From NCBI GenBank assembly GCA_937930695.1, contig CALHCB010000056.1, forward strand, positions 1 to 63,256: a DNA stretch of 63,256 nt, given 5' to 3'. The notes beneath the pieces were generated by a model. That model was not told the DNA's origin. It searched no databases and saw nothing but the letters and a program-made list of their open reading frames with translations. Below, piece by piece: positions 51,123 to 60,493 of this stretch. Origin of the DNA: an uncultured Acidimicrobiales bacterium (GTDB lineage: Bacteria; Actinomycetota; Acidimicrobiia; Acidimicrobiales; SZUA-35). Position numbers and translations under genes: made by a program. Position 1 is the stretch's first letter. Each line of letters starts with the position of its first letter.

Positions 51123-51195
51123 GAATAGTGCGTCTTGTGTCACGGGCGCATGAAACGCCTCTGCGGCCTGTGCGAGTTATTGCAGCAAAAGGCCG

Positions 51196-51242
51196 AACAA
51201 CACGCACACGTTGGCCAGCGTTTGGAACGTGCGCGAGTTGTT
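51196..51242. repeat. long imperfect palindrome in convergent gap
   Basis: Arms 51196-51212 and 51226-51242 pair at 15 of 17 positions around a 13-nt loop. Open frames across it (for example 51135-51323) look unlike proteins. Role unknown: terminator, small RNA, or a mobile-repeat unit are options. Confidence 0.6.
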
Positions 51243-51282
51243 GTTCAGGGAGTGTCAGTACCTTGCACGGGTTGCAGGCAAG

Positions 51283-53022
51283 TCAGCTTTTGCCGAGCAG
51301 TTGTTCCTGCAAGGTGCGCTTGACGAACTTGCCGCTGGCGTTTTGTGGCAGCGGATCATCCAGGAACCAAACGTGATTTGGAACCTTGAATTTGGCCAAC
51401 AATGGCTCGAGGTGTGAGCGAAGGTCACCCTCGGTGAGCGTTTCACCCTTGGCCAAGACGATGGCTGCACCGACGTCTTCGCCCAACCGATCGTCGGGTA
51501 CGGCAAACACGGCGGCCTCGGCAACTGCCGGGTGCTTGTAGATGGCTGCTTCGACTTCAGAGCAATAGACGTTTTCGCCGCCTCGAAGCACCATGTCTTT
51601 GGCCCGGTCGACGATGAAGACGAATCCGTCGTCATCGATTCGAGCGATGTCGCCGGTTCGAAACCAACCATCCTGAATGCCTTCGGCGGTCGCTTCTGGC
51701 TTGTTGAGGTAGCCCTTGATCACGATGGGTCCCTTGACCGCAAGCTCACCGACCGCCTCGGGCCCAGGTGGGACATCGTTGCCCATGTCGTCGATCAGTT
51801 TGGCTTCGAGCGTGGGAACAATCGGTCCACACGATGCGGGCTTGGCCACATAGAAGCTGGATGCATTCGCAGTCACGATGCCGCAGGTCTCGGTCAGGCC
51901 ATAGCCGGTGCTCGGTGCTCCGGTCGGCAAGCTCTCGTCGATCTTCTCGACGAGGTCGGGTTGAAGAGGGGCTCCTCCCCCGCCCATTCCCTGCACTGAC
52001 GACGTGTCACGGGTTTCCCAATCCGGGTGCATGAGCATCTCGCGTGACATCGTCGGGACGCCGCTGAAGTTTGTGACTCGCTCCCGCTCGATCAACTCAA
52101 TGGCTCGAGCCGCATCCCACTTGTAGGTGAGGACAATCTTGGCTCCCGTGAGCGTCGCCGGATGGAGCAGACAATTGTTGGCCGTGACGTGGAACAACGG
52201 AGTCGGCGCCATGATCACTGACGGTGCCGGCGGTGCTTCTGCAGCTGCAGCTGCCTTTGCTGCAGCCGCCTCTGGATCGGCTTTGGCCTCGGCAAGTGCG
52301 ATAGCGGTGGTCATGAACGCGAGGTTCATGAGGTTGGAGACACAGCCCCGGTGGGTCAGCTGGGCTCCCTTGGGGAAGCCCGTGGTTCCCGAGGTGTAGA
52401 AGATGCAGGCGTCATCGTCTGGATCGATGTCGGCATCTGGTAGCCCGTCGTGCGCGCCTTGGCCGTCGATCACGTCGGCCCAATGCTGCGCCCCGTCCGG
52501 AAGCTCGCCCTCATGGCGAACAGCGATCACGGCGAGCGGGCCGTTGCTGCGTAGGCCGTCGAGCTCCGGAGCAACCCGATCCAGTCGCTCGGTGTCACAG
52601 ATCAACACCTTGGGAGCTGAGTCAGTGAGGCCATAGACCATCTCGGGACCGGTCCACCACGCGTTCATTCCAACGACTGCGGCTCCGGTAGCGAGGACCG
52701 CCCAGTACCCGACGACCCATTCAGGATAGTTGCGCATCGAGATCGCAACGCGATCCCCGGATCCGACTCCGTGTTCATCGCGAAGGTGATGGGCCAGCGC
52801 CTTCACTTGCTCGTTGATTTCGTTGTAGGTGTAGCTCTCGTCTTCGAATACGACGTAGCTGGCGTCGCCATACCCGGTGGCGAGCTCCCAAACGAATCGC
52901 ATCGACGGCGGAGCGGAAGTGAAGACGGTCATTTCGTGTCCGAGGACCGTGGCCTTCGAGAGGGCGAATTGTGCCCCCTCGGCTTGGAGTTCGGCTCGGG
53001 CGGCGCGCAGATGTTCAATCAC
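51283..53022 (-). CDS. acyl-CoA synthetase (AMP-binding)
   Basis: A 579-aa adenylate-forming enzyme that activates a fatty or aromatic acid to its CoA thioester. Motifs: YTSGTTGFPKG (A3), YGLTETCG (A5), GWFRTGDIA (A7-A8) and the catalytic Lys in NASGKFVKRTL (A10). An Ala-rich insert (about 250-275) is unusual. Start is GTG 53022; a CACAAT hexamer lies upstream. Confidence 0.92.
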   Translation of the reverse strand: MIEHLRAARAELQAEGAQFALSKATVLGHEMTVFTSAPPSMRFVWELATGYGDASYVVFEDESYTYNEINEQVKALAHHLRDEHGVGSGDRVAISMRNYPEWVVGYWAVLATGAAVVGMNAWWTGPEMVYGLTDSAPKVLICDTERLDRVAPELDGLRSNGPLAVIAVRHEGELPDGAQHWADVIDGQGAHDGLPDADIDPDDDACIFYTSGTTGFPKGAQLTHRGCVSNLMNLAFMTTAIALAEAKADPEAAAAKAAAAAEAPPAPSVIMAPTPLFHVTANNCLLHPATLTGAKIVLTYKWDAARAIELIERERVTNFSGVPTMSREMLMHPDWETRDTSSVQGMGGGGAPLQPDLVEKIDESLPTGAPSTGYGLTETCGIVTANASSFYVAKPASCGPIVPTLEAKLIDDMGNDVPPGPEAVGELAVKGPIVIKGYLNKPEATAEGIQDGWFRTGDIARIDDDGFVFIVDRAKDMVLRGGENVYCSEVEAAIYKHPAVAEAAVFAVPDDRLGEDVGAAIVLAKGETLTEGDLRSHLEPLLAKFKVPNHVWFLDDPLPQNASGKFVKRTLQEQLLGKS

Positions 53023-53166
53023 GGGGTCATGGTCCCAAATTGTGACGCTTTGGTCGAATCAATCGCTTCCGATGTCTCAAGAACTGCTCAAGATCATCAT
53101 CAGGTCGTACAGGGCGCCCGGCTCCATCGCCGAAGAGAAGACAACGATGGAAAACGGAGCCGCAAC

Positions 53167-54375
53167 ATGAAGATCGCAACAGGAGGCCAGACAGGGAGTG
53201 TTCGACGACAAGACGTCGACGCAGAACTGGATCGAATCATCCGGGAGTTGGAAGGCCCGCCAAGTCTGATCGTGGCGTTTCACGGAGCCACCGTCGAAAC
53301 CGATCTCGTCGATGCCCTCAGCCAAGCCATCGATCCGTCTCTCACCATTGGCACCACATCGTGCTTGGGTTCGATGACCGAGGTCGACACGTTCGGGAAC
53401 GGCGAGGACTCGTTCACGTTGTGGGCGGTGAGAGATCCAGACGGCGCATACGGAACTGCCTTGGGCGAGATTGGCAACTCCCCAGCTCAAGCGGCTCGTC
53501 AAACGCTTCATGCGGCGCTCGAGGCGGCAGGTCGGCCAGGAGAGCAGCCGGACATGATCTGGATGCATGCGTCGCCCGGTTGTGAGGAGGCGGTCCTGCA
53601 GGAGATCAACGCTCTGACTGGAGGGTCGGTGCCAATCACCGGGGGTTCTGCCGCTGATGACGACATCTCCGGCAACTGGACCTGTTTCGCAGGGGGCAAA
53701 GCCTCAAGCCAAGCCGTTGCCCTCGCCGTGATGTTTCCCAGCACGAAGCTGACGTGGTCGTTTCAATCGGGATATGAGCCGACTTCATTTCGGGGAATCG
53801 TGACGGCAGCCGACGAACGCACGATCATGGAGATCGATGATCGGCCGGCCGCACTGGTGTATGACGAATGGACCGGCGGGCTGATTGGAGATGTGCTCGA
53901 AGGGCAGGATCAAAACGTGCTGGGTCTGTCGACCATGTCCCCGCTGGGACGCGAGGTCGGCACAATCGGCCCCGCTGGCTTACAGATTCCGTACTACGCG
54001 TTGCTTCATCCTGAGTCGGTCGGCGACGATCTGAGTCTGGCGTTGTTCGCCGACGTGACGGAGGGCGAAACGGTGCATCTCATGAGCGGCAGTATGGAGC
54101 GCCTCATCGATCGCGGAGGTCGGGTGGCGGCAGACGCGGTTCGGGACATTGGCGCCGAACCTGCGGTTGCTGGCGGGCTCGTGATCTATTGCGCTGGCTG
54201 CATGCTGGCTGTTGGTGACCGAATCGATGACGTCCGGCTCAAGATCAACACCGGATTCGGTGGGGCCCCATGGGCGGGCGCATTCACTTTCGGCGAACAA
54301 GGTCGGATGCTCGGTGGCGAGAACCTTCACGGCAACCTGATGATCGCCGCCTTGGCCTTTGGCCAGACCAAATGA
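53167..54375 (+). CDS. FIST-domain sensor protein
   Basis: A 402-aa protein with FIST_N (about 30-235; GTTSCLGSM, ITGGSAADDD) and FIST_C (about 245-390; LYDEWTGG-like, YCAGCMLAVGDRID). FIST domains are thought to bind small ligands such as amino acids and feed signalling modules. No membrane segment. GGAG is 8 nt before ATG 53167. The stop overlaps the GGDEF-EAL gene by ATGA, so FIST sensing is probably linked to c-di-GMP. Confidence 0.88.
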   Translation: MKIATGGQTGSVRRQDVDAELDRIIRELEGPPSLIVAFHGATVETDLVDALSQAIDPSLTIGTTSCLGSMTEVDTFGNGEDSFTLWAVRDPDGAYGTALGEIGNSPAQAARQTLHAALEAAGRPGEQPDMIWMHASPGCEEAVLQEINALTGGSVPITGGSAADDDISGNWTCFAGGKASSQAVALAVMFPSTKLTWSFQSGYEPTSFRGIVTAADERTIMEIDDRPAALVYDEWTGGLIGDVLEGQDQNVLGLSTMSPLGREVGTIGPAGLQIPYYALLHPESVGDDLSLALFADVTEGETVHLMSGSMERLIDRGGRVAADAVRDIGAEPAVAGGLVIYCAGCMLAVGDRIDDVRLKINTGFGGAPWAGAFTFGEQGRMLGGENLHGNLMIAALAFGQTK

Positions 54376-56303
54376 GCCAGGTGACGGACCCGCTGTTCGT
54401 TGATGGATCCAATCCAGATATGTCTAACGAGGTGCTGCGTGAGGCACTGGTGACCGCTGAACGGCTCCGGGTGCAAGAGTCGCTCGCCCGTCAAGAGGCC
54501 CAGGCGTTGCTGTCGGGTCTCCAGGTTCTGACCGAAGCGAACTCCGTGGAAACCATGTTCTCGGGAATCCTCGCCGTGATCGGTGAGGTCATTCCGTTCA
54601 CCGAAGCCGCCGTATTGGTCGAAGACCCATCCGGTGAGACGTTGGGTGTCGTTGCGACGAACCATGCCCGACCACCGAATTCGATCATCCATCCCAAAGA
54701 CTTGTTGCACAGAGTCTTGAAGGGTGAACCAACGATCGTGATGGACTTGCTCCAGGTTCCCGAATGGAACCAGTTGCCATTTGATCATCAGAAGGGGCGA
54801 AGGTCGGCGGTTCTCCTTCCGATCGAGACGCCAAGGACGAGAGCCATCTTTGTCTGTCTGGATGATCGGGTCGGCTCCTATACCCGTCACCACCTCGAGT
54901 TGTTGACCTACTTCACTCCCCTGGCTGCCCAAGCACTTCAGCGTGCCGACGAGTTGGCTGCAATGGATTCGCTGATCACGCGTCTTGAACATCTTGCGCT
55001 CCATGATCCACTGACGGGATTGGCCAATCGGTCGCTGTTCAACGATCGACTTCGCAAAGAGGTCGAGGCGTCCGAGATGCTTGGTCTGCCGATGGCCGTC
55101 ATCAACATCGATCTCGATGACTTCAAGGTCATCAACGACACCATGGGGCACGAGGTCGGTGACCGGTTGCTCATCGAGACATCACGCCGGCTCCAACACG
55201 TGATTCGTACTTCTGACCTGGTTTGTCGGCTCGGAGGCGACGAGTTCGCCATCATCATGTCGAGAATCGGCTCAGAGGAAGATCTCCTACGAGTCGGCAA
55301 GAAGCTGGTCCTGGAGCTCGGGAAGCCGCTCGAGGTGGATGGGCAGATCGTGCGCCCCAGTGCATCGGTTGGCAGTGCCTTCGTCGGCAAGCCCGAGCAC
55401 TCCATCGCAGTCATTCTCAAGCACGCCGACGTTGCTCTCTACGATGCGAAAGCATCTGGTGGTGGAACGCATCGACTTTTCAGCTCTGAGATGCGGGCCG
55501 AGCTCGACCGGACCCAAAGCGTCGAGTCAGAGCTTCGACGGGCTGTCGACAACGACGAACTCGTGCTGCACTACCAGCCAATCGTGTGTAGTGGGAGCGA
55601 TCACGTCGTCGCCCTCGAGGCCTTGGTCCGATGGAACCACCCAACGCGCGGGTTGGTGCCTCCCGGCGATTTCATTCCCATCGCCGAGCGCAGCAGTCTC
55701 ATCCAGCATCTTGGGCTTTGGGTTCTCGATCGCGCTGTGAGCGACTGTGCGGAGTGGCTGACAGACGGTCCGCGTCGGCGAATCGCTGTGAACGTCGCCG
55801 GACGTCAAGTCTTGGCCCCTGACTTCGCCACAGAGGTTCTGTCGATATTGGAACGACACGGCGTTGCGCCCAACCATCTCGAACTCGAGCTGAGCGAAGA
55901 GATCGTCGTCAAGCGGACCGCTGAAGTCATGCTCGACAATCTTCATCACTTGCAGCGAGCAGGGATTGAGTTGAGTTTCGACGACTTCGGCACCGGCTAC
56001 TCGTCCATCCACCACCTCAGGCGGTTCCCCGGCCAGCGGTTGAAGATCGATCGGGGTTTCGTGGCCAGAATGCTCGAGGACCGAGCCAACGCAGCGGTCG
56101 TGAGGTCGATTGTCGACCTCGCCCATGGGCTTGACCTGAAGGTCGTGGCTGAAGGTGTCGAAACCGCTGCTCAGCAGCAGTTCCTCGTCGATCTTGGGTG
56201 CGATGAGCTCCAAGGATTCTTCTTCAGCATGCCGTTGCCTCTCGACGAGGTTGCTTCGCCTCGTTGCTCGTCCCGAATCGGATCGGTAGCACCCGTTGAT
56301 TGA
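54372..56303 (+). CDS. GAF-GGDEF-EAL c-di-GMP enzyme
   Basis: A 643-aa cytoplasmic protein: coiled coil (about 15-45), GAF (about 50-190), GGDEF with intact RLGGDEF at 286-292, and EAL with E416-A417-L418 and DDFGTGYSS. Both catalytic signatures are present, so it may synthesise and degrade c-di-GMP, or one domain may be regulatory. ATG 54372 is inside the ATGA overlap with the FIST gene. Confidence 0.92.
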   Translation: MSQVTDPLFVDGSNPDMSNEVLREALVTAERLRVQESLARQEAQALLSGLQVLTEANSVETMFSGILAVIGEVIPFTEAAVLVEDPSGETLGVVATNHARPPNSIIHPKDLLHRVLKGEPTIVMDLLQVPEWNQLPFDHQKGRRSAVLLPIETPRTRAIFVCLDDRVGSYTRHHLELLTYFTPLAAQALQRADELAAMDSLITRLEHLALHDPLTGLANRSLFNDRLRKEVEASEMLGLPMAVINIDLDDFKVINDTMGHEVGDRLLIETSRRLQHVIRTSDLVCRLGGDEFAIIMSRIGSEEDLLRVGKKLVLELGKPLEVDGQIVRPSASVGSAFVGKPEHSIAVILKHADVALYDAKASGGGTHRLFSSEMRAELDRTQSVESELRRAVDNDELVLHYQPIVCSGSDHVVALEALVRWNHPTRGLVPPGDFIPIAERSSLIQHLGLWVLDRAVSDCAEWLTDGPRRRIAVNVAGRQVLAPDFATEVLSILERHGVAPNHLELELSEEIVVKRTAEVMLDNLHHLQRAGIELSFDDFGTGYSSIHHLRRFPGQRLKIDRGFVARMLEDRANAAVVRSIVDLAHGLDLKVVAEGVETAAQQQFLVDLGCDELQGFFFSMPLPLDEVASPRCSSRIGSVAPVD

Positions 56304-56343
56304 GGGTTCTGCGTCGAGCGTTGGCTGAACGAGCTACGAGGGA

Positions 56344-57363
56344 TCATTCGAATCCGCTCAGGAATCCGGCGACGTTCTGGCCAATGGCTTCGACTGCGTA
56401 GCCACCTTCCTGAATGACCACGGTGGGAAGCCCGAGCTCTGCAATGCGACTCGCCATTGCTGGATAGTCCCGGGTCGTCAGCTCGAACTTGCTGATGGGA
56501 TCGTCCTCGAAGGTGTCGACACCGAGCGAGATCACCAAGGCATCGGCCGAGGCACTGTCGACTTTTGCCAGCGCGGTGTCGAGCGCTCGCCCGTAGCGGT
56601 CAAAATCTGTCCCGTAAGGGAGCGGCAGGTTGAGGTTGCTCCCGATCCCCTGGCCTGACCCTTCTTCCTCCGCGTATCCCGCGAACCATGGGAATTCGTC
56701 CATCGGATCGGCATGGATCGAGACGAACAGCACATCTGCGCGCTCGTAGAAAATTGACTGCGTGCCGTTGCCGTGGTGATAGTCGACGTCGAGCACTGCA
56801 ACCCGCTCAGCCCCTCGATCAAGGAGTCGCTGTGCTGCCAATGCCGCGTTGTTCAGATAGCAGTAGCCGCCGAACTGGTCTGCCGTGGCGTGATGCCCTG
56901 GTGGTCGACATAGCCCGTACGTTGTGGCCTTGTCGTCGACAAGACGGTCGGCGGCCGTTGTCGCTACGGCCGCGGCGGCGACTGCCGCTGTCCACGTCGC
57001 GCTCACGATCGAGCAATCCGCAGCGAAGCTGTAGTAGCCGAGCTGTCCGATCAGGTCCGACGGACGCCGGGTACTGAGACCCCGGCTTGGCCACACAACG
57101 CCCATCGCCGCTGGGCCAAAGCCGTCGAGCTTGACCCATCGATCCCATGCCGTCGACAAAAAGTCGACATAGTCGTTGGTGTGAATACGCCTGATCAGAC
57201 CAAGATCTGCTTGGTTGGGTGCGCAGAACTCGTGGCCCTGGCTCTCGAGTGCGGCGAGCACGAGATCGGCTCTGTCAGGCCCTTCCCACGAGGGAACAAG
57301 CGTGCCTCGATCGAGCTCGAGGCTGTGGTGGGCGTGGTGGGCATCAGAGGAGACAACCAGCAT
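56344..57363 (-). CDS. histone deacetylase/acetoin-utilisation-like deacetylase
   Basis: A 339-aa zinc hydrolase of the HDAC fold (acetylpolyamine amidohydrolase/AcuC group). DVDYHHGNGTQ, SIHADP and SLGVDTFEDDP supply metal ligands; RPPGHHA holds the catalytic His pair. Second ATG 57363 is preferred: TAGGCT (57370-57375, minus) is then exactly 6 nt upstream. Substrate may be acetylated protein or polyamine. Confidence 0.88.
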   Translation of the reverse strand: MLVVSSDAHHAHHSLELDRGTLVPSWEGPDRADLVLAALESQGHEFCAPNQADLGLIRRIHTNDYVDFLSTAWDRWVKLDGFGPAAMGVVWPSRGLSTRRPSDLIGQLGYYSFAADCSIVSATWTAAVAAAAVATTAADRLVDDKATTYGLCRPPGHHATADQFGGYCYLNNAALAAQRLLDRGAERVAVLDVDYHHGNGTQSIFYERADVLFVSIHADPMDEFPWFAGYAEEEGSGQGIGSNLNLPLPYGTDFDRYGRALDTALAKVDSASADALVISLGVDTFEDDPISKFELTTRDYPAMASRIAELGLPTVVIQEGGYAVEAIGQNVAGFLSGFE

Positions 57364-57390
57364 CATCGGAGCCTAGATGGTGAACTCCTG

Positions 57391-57454
57391 GCGCCTGTCA
57401 GTCTGGGGCGCCGTGCCTCCCAGCGCCTGTCACTCTGGGGCGCCGTGCCTCCCA
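57391..57454 (-). repeat. 32-bp tandem duplication spanning the crotonase stop
   Basis: Units 57391-57422 and 57423-57454 differ at one base. The unit nearer the gene encodes its last residues and TGA; the downstream unit repeats them, including the TGA. Confidence 0.95.
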
Positions 57455-58212
57455 GCGCCCGCGGCAAAGCGGGCTGCGCCTTCTCGCGTTTCACCCGAGT
57501 TGATCGTCTCCAAGCCCACCTTCGTCTCATAGGCAAGGGCTGCGCCGAGCTCGTGATCCCATTGGTTGTACGTCGACATTCGATCGGTTCGAAGGCAACG
57601 TTGTGGAAGCGCCGCAATCTCCTTGGCGAGTTTGAGGGCCGCGTCGAGCGCGTTCCCAGGAGCGACCACTCGGTTGGCGAGTCCCATCTCCATGGCCTCG
57701 CCCGCTCCCACCTCTCGGCCCGTCAGAATCATGTCCATCGCTCGTGATTGCCCAATAAGCCGTGGGAGTCGAATCGTCCCGCCATCGACGAGCGGCACAC
57801 CCCAACGACGGCAGAACACGCCGAACACCGCATCGCTGGCCATCACCCGCAGGTCACACCACACTGCCAATTCGAGGCCACCTGCGACGGCGAATCCTTC
57901 GACCGCAGCGATGACCGGCTTGGAGAGCAACCGCCGGGTCGGCCCGACGGGCCCATGACTATTGAGGATGTCATCGGGACCCCGCGGCTCAACGCGGTTT
58001 CCGCGTCCGTCTGAAATCGCCTTGAGGTCCGCTCCTGCACAAAACGTTCCGTCTGCTCCGGTGAGCACGGCAACGCAAAGCGAGTCATCAGCATCGAACA
58101 GGCCGAATTCCTCGTCAAGAGAACGAGCTGTCGGGCCGTCAACGGCATTGCGAACCTCGGGACGATCGATCGTGAGAACGAGAACGGAACCCTGGCGTTC
58201 AGTGCGAATCAT
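57430..58212 (-). CDS. enoyl-CoA hydratase/isomerase (crotonase) family
   Basis: A 260-aa crotonase. FCAGADLKAI and VEGFAVAGGLELAVWCDLRVM form the oxyanion hole and CoA site; the region VFGVFCRRWGVPLVDGGTIRL lacks the usual Glu-bearing GAGGT loop, so the reaction may be isomerase- or hydrolase-like. The C-terminus AGRHGAPE lies in a tandem duplication. Two inverted repeats lie upstream of the start. Confidence 0.87.
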   Translation of the reverse strand: MIRTERQGSVLVLTIDRPEVRNAVDGPTARSLDEEFGLFDADDSLCVAVLTGADGTFCAGADLKAISDGRGNRVEPRGPDDILNSHGPVGPTRRLLSKPVIAAVEGFAVAGGLELAVWCDLRVMASDAVFGVFCRRWGVPLVDGGTIRLPRLIGQSRAMDMILTGREVGAGEAMEMGLANRVVAPGNALDAALKLAKEIAALPQRCLRTDRMSTYNQWDHELGAALAYETKVGLETINSGETREGAARFAAGAGRHGAPE

Positions 58213-58219
58213 CTCCCCA

Positions 58220-58268
58220 ATCTGGCACGACCAGATGGTTGCTGTGAACTGAACGCATGAGTTGCGTT
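58220..58268. promoter_or_regulatory. two inverted repeats upstream of crotonase
   Basis: ATCTGG-N5-CCAGAT (58220-58236) and AACGCA-N5-TGCGTT (58252-58268) are perfect 6-bp arms; their centres are 32 bp apart, about three helix turns. They look like repressor sites. Confidence 0.4.
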
Positions 58269-58293
58269 TCGAGGGACTGCGCCCGGCAGTGGC

Positions 58294-59547
58294 CTATTTC
58301 GCGAGTTGATACAGCCTCTCGCAGTCGACAGGTTGGACGTCGGGGGCCAGAACGCCACACGAGTCAGCGCCGTCGCCGCCGTCGAGGTCATCGACGTCGC
58401 CGTCTCGGCCCGGCCAGAGTCGGTCATTCCCAGCACCACCCGAGATCGAGTCCGCTCCCCCGCCGCCGTTGATCGTGTCGTCACCGTTGTCGCCGCGTGC
58501 AGCATCGTCGCCAGCCCCGAGATAGATGCGGTCATCGCCGGCGACGATGTCGCCGAAGAGTCGCGAGTCCGCATCGACTTGATCATTGCCGCCACCGGCG
58601 TAGATCACGTCCGAGCCGAGTGAGCCGAACACGAAGTCGTCGCCGTTTTTCGCATAGATCCGATCTTCGTCGCCGAAGTTGCCTGCGCTGATCGTCACGC
58701 CGCCGTCCGGAATCTCATTGGACCCACCCGCCCAGATGAAGTCGTTCAGTTCTGATCCGTAGATCACGTCGCTTCCGCTTCCTCCGACCAAACACGAAGC
58801 GGCGCCGCCCGAGACAATCGTGTCATCGCCAGCCCCTCCATTGAGCAGGTTGGTGGCCGCTTGCTGGGTTGCCGTGTCGCCGAGAACACGGGAATTGCAA
58901 TAACGGCCGGACACAACGCGATCGTCTCCGCCTTTGGCTCCGATGAGGCGATCGTCGCCCCCGTAGCCATACGCCACGCCGCCTTGTCCACCGAGGTACA
59001 TCACGTCGTCGCCATCGGTGCCATAGAGATTGTCCTGGCCTGGTCCTCCGTACAGTCGGGCTCCTGCGGAACCGGAGCCCGGCCGGTAGAAGTCGCTCCC
59101 GATGTAGAACCCGGCGGTGATCACGTCATCGCCGGCCCCTCCGTAGAGACGGTCGGTTCCGACATCGGTGTCGTCGCCACGGAATCCGTTTGTACCGGCA
59201 AGGTCATCGTCGCCGTTTCCGCCGTACAAGGTGTCGTCGCCTGCGGCACCCACGAGATAGTCGTCGCCGTCCGCGCCGTAGAGGCGGTCGTTGCCTTCGC
59301 CGCCGTCGAGCACATCGTTGCCCCCGAGGCCAAAGATTCTGTCGTTCCCGCCGAACCCACAGATCACGTCGTCACCCTCGGTCCCGGTGAGAACGTCGTC
59401 CCCCTCGGTGCCGTTGATGGTGCAAGGGAGGTACTCCCCCTGATCCTGAAAGCGCTGACCCGCATACTCCGCAGAGGCCGGTCCGCCTGTCGTTCCGACG
59501 ACCCCGCCAATCACAATCGCCGCAACTAGTGCACGCACTCGCTTCAT
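58294..59547 (-). CDS. secreted RTX-type calcium-binding repeat protein
   Basis: About 417 aa. Signal peptide 1-26 (ends GPASA), then many GGxGxDxLx nonapeptide repeats (GGNDVLDGGEGNDRLYGADGDD-like) over most of the length, forming a calcium-binding parallel beta roll. Several Cys pairs are present. No adhesin or enzyme domain is attached. ATG 59547 is chosen because AAAAGGGG lies 6 nt upstream; the ATG at 59553 touches that site. Confidence 0.88.
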   Translation of the reverse strand: MKRVRALVAAIVIGGVVGTTGGPASAEYAGQRFQDQGEYLPCTINGTEGDDVLTGTEGDDVICGFGGNDRIFGLGGNDVLDGGEGNDRLYGADGDDYLVGAAGDDTLYGGNGDDDLAGTNGFRGDDTDVGTDRLYGGAGDDVITAGFYIGSDFYRPGSGSAGARLYGGPGQDNLYGTDGDDVMYLGGQGGVAYGYGGDDRLIGAKGGDDRVVSGRYCNSRVLGDTATQQAATNLLNGGAGDDTIVSGGAASCLVGGSGSDVIYGSELNDFIWAGGSNEIPDGGVTISAGNFGDEDRIYAKNGDDFVFGSLGSDVIYAGGGNDQVDADSRLFGDIVAGDDRIYLGAGDDAARGDNGDDTINGGGGADSISGGAGNDRLWPGRDGDVDDLDGGDGADSCGVLAPDVQPVDCERLYQLAK

Positions 59548-59692
59548 CGCCATCCCCTTTTACCGCCCACGGGCTGTGGTCGAACTACTGTATGTAACCA
59601 CGCGTCACTATAGGTGGCAATGCGGGGTCGGTTCTGCCTTGTTCGATCGGTCAACCTGACAGGACGGCATGGTTTGATGTGAACTGAGCGGC

Positions 59693-60490
59693 ATGTCCGA
59701 TGAATGGTTTGCCAAATACCCAGATCTCGAGTTCGAGCGGCAAGAACATGGCGTTCTGCTGATGACGCTCAACCGACCCGAGACGCTCAACTCCACTGAT
59801 GCTCGAACGCACAACGCGTTGAGCCGCGTCTGGATGGATATCGACGACGATGATGACACCCGCGTCGTTGTCGTGACCGGGAAAGGCAAAGCCTTCTCCG
59901 CAGGCGGTGACCTTGAATGGATCGAAACCATGATCCAGAACTACGACGGCATGAAAGTGGCCTTCAAAGAAGCTGGCGACATCGTCTACAACATGACGCG
60001 TTGCTCCAAGATCATTGTGTCGGCGATCAATGGCGTAGCGGTTGGGGCGGGACTTGCGGTTGCCCTGATGGCCGACATCAGCATCATCGCCGAGGATGCT
60101 CGATTCACCGATGGTCATCTCCGACTCGGGGTCGCTGCCGGCGATCATGCCAACATCATCTGGCCCCTGCTGTGCGGGTTGGCGAAGGCCAAGTACTACC
60201 TGATTACCTCAGACTTCATCGATGGCAAGACAGCCGACCAGATCGGTCTTGTCTCCAAGGCCGTTCCCGCAGAGGAGCTGATGAGTGAGGCATTCCGAGT
60301 CGCCGAGAAGATCGCAACGGGCCCTCAAGACGCGGCTCGTTTCACCAAGCGGGCCCTGAACCTTTGGGTGCTGCAAGCGGCGCCATCGTTTGATGCAAGC
60401 CTCGGCTTCGAGATGCTCAACTTTCTTGGCAACGACGCCGCAGAGGGTGCCGCGGCGATCCGCGAGAAGCGCAAGCCGGACTTCGGTTAA
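59693..60490 (+). CDS. enoyl-CoA hydratase/isomerase (crotonase) family
   Basis: A 265-aa crotonase. AFSAGGDLEWI and INGVAVGAGLAVALMADISI are the CoA/oxyanion motifs; DGHLRLGVAAGDHANIIWPLLCG is the active-site loop with Asp rather than Glu in the second position, as in some bacterial ligand-specific members. The 139-bp upstream gap has no clear -10 at leaderless spacing. Confidence 0.88.
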   Translation: MSDEWFAKYPDLEFERQEHGVLLMTLNRPETLNSTDARTHNALSRVWMDIDDDDDTRVVVVTGKGKAFSAGGDLEWIETMIQNYDGMKVAFKEAGDIVYNMTRCSKIIVSAINGVAVGAGLAVALMADISIIAEDARFTDGHLRLGVAAGDHANIIWPLLCGLAKAKYYLITSDFIDGKTADQIGLVSKAVPAEELMSEAFRVAEKIATGPQDAARFTKRALNLWVLQAAPSFDASLGFEMLNFLGNDAAEGAAAIREKRKPDFG

Positions 60491-60493
60491 TCG

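Noticed and set aside
51196-51242. Integron attC site
   Set aside because: The arms do not end in the RYYYAAC and GTTRRRY core pairs, and no cassette gene or integrase is adjacent.
51135-51323. 62-codon plus-strand ORF with CxxC pairs
   Set aside because: It runs across the palindrome and into the end of the acyl-CoA synthetase on the other strand, with no start signal and no protein-like pattern.
58241-59692. Shared TGTGAACTGA upstream of two crotonase genes as an operator
   Set aside because: The copies (near 58243 and 59674) lie in different orientation and distance relative to their genes and are too short to separate from chance.
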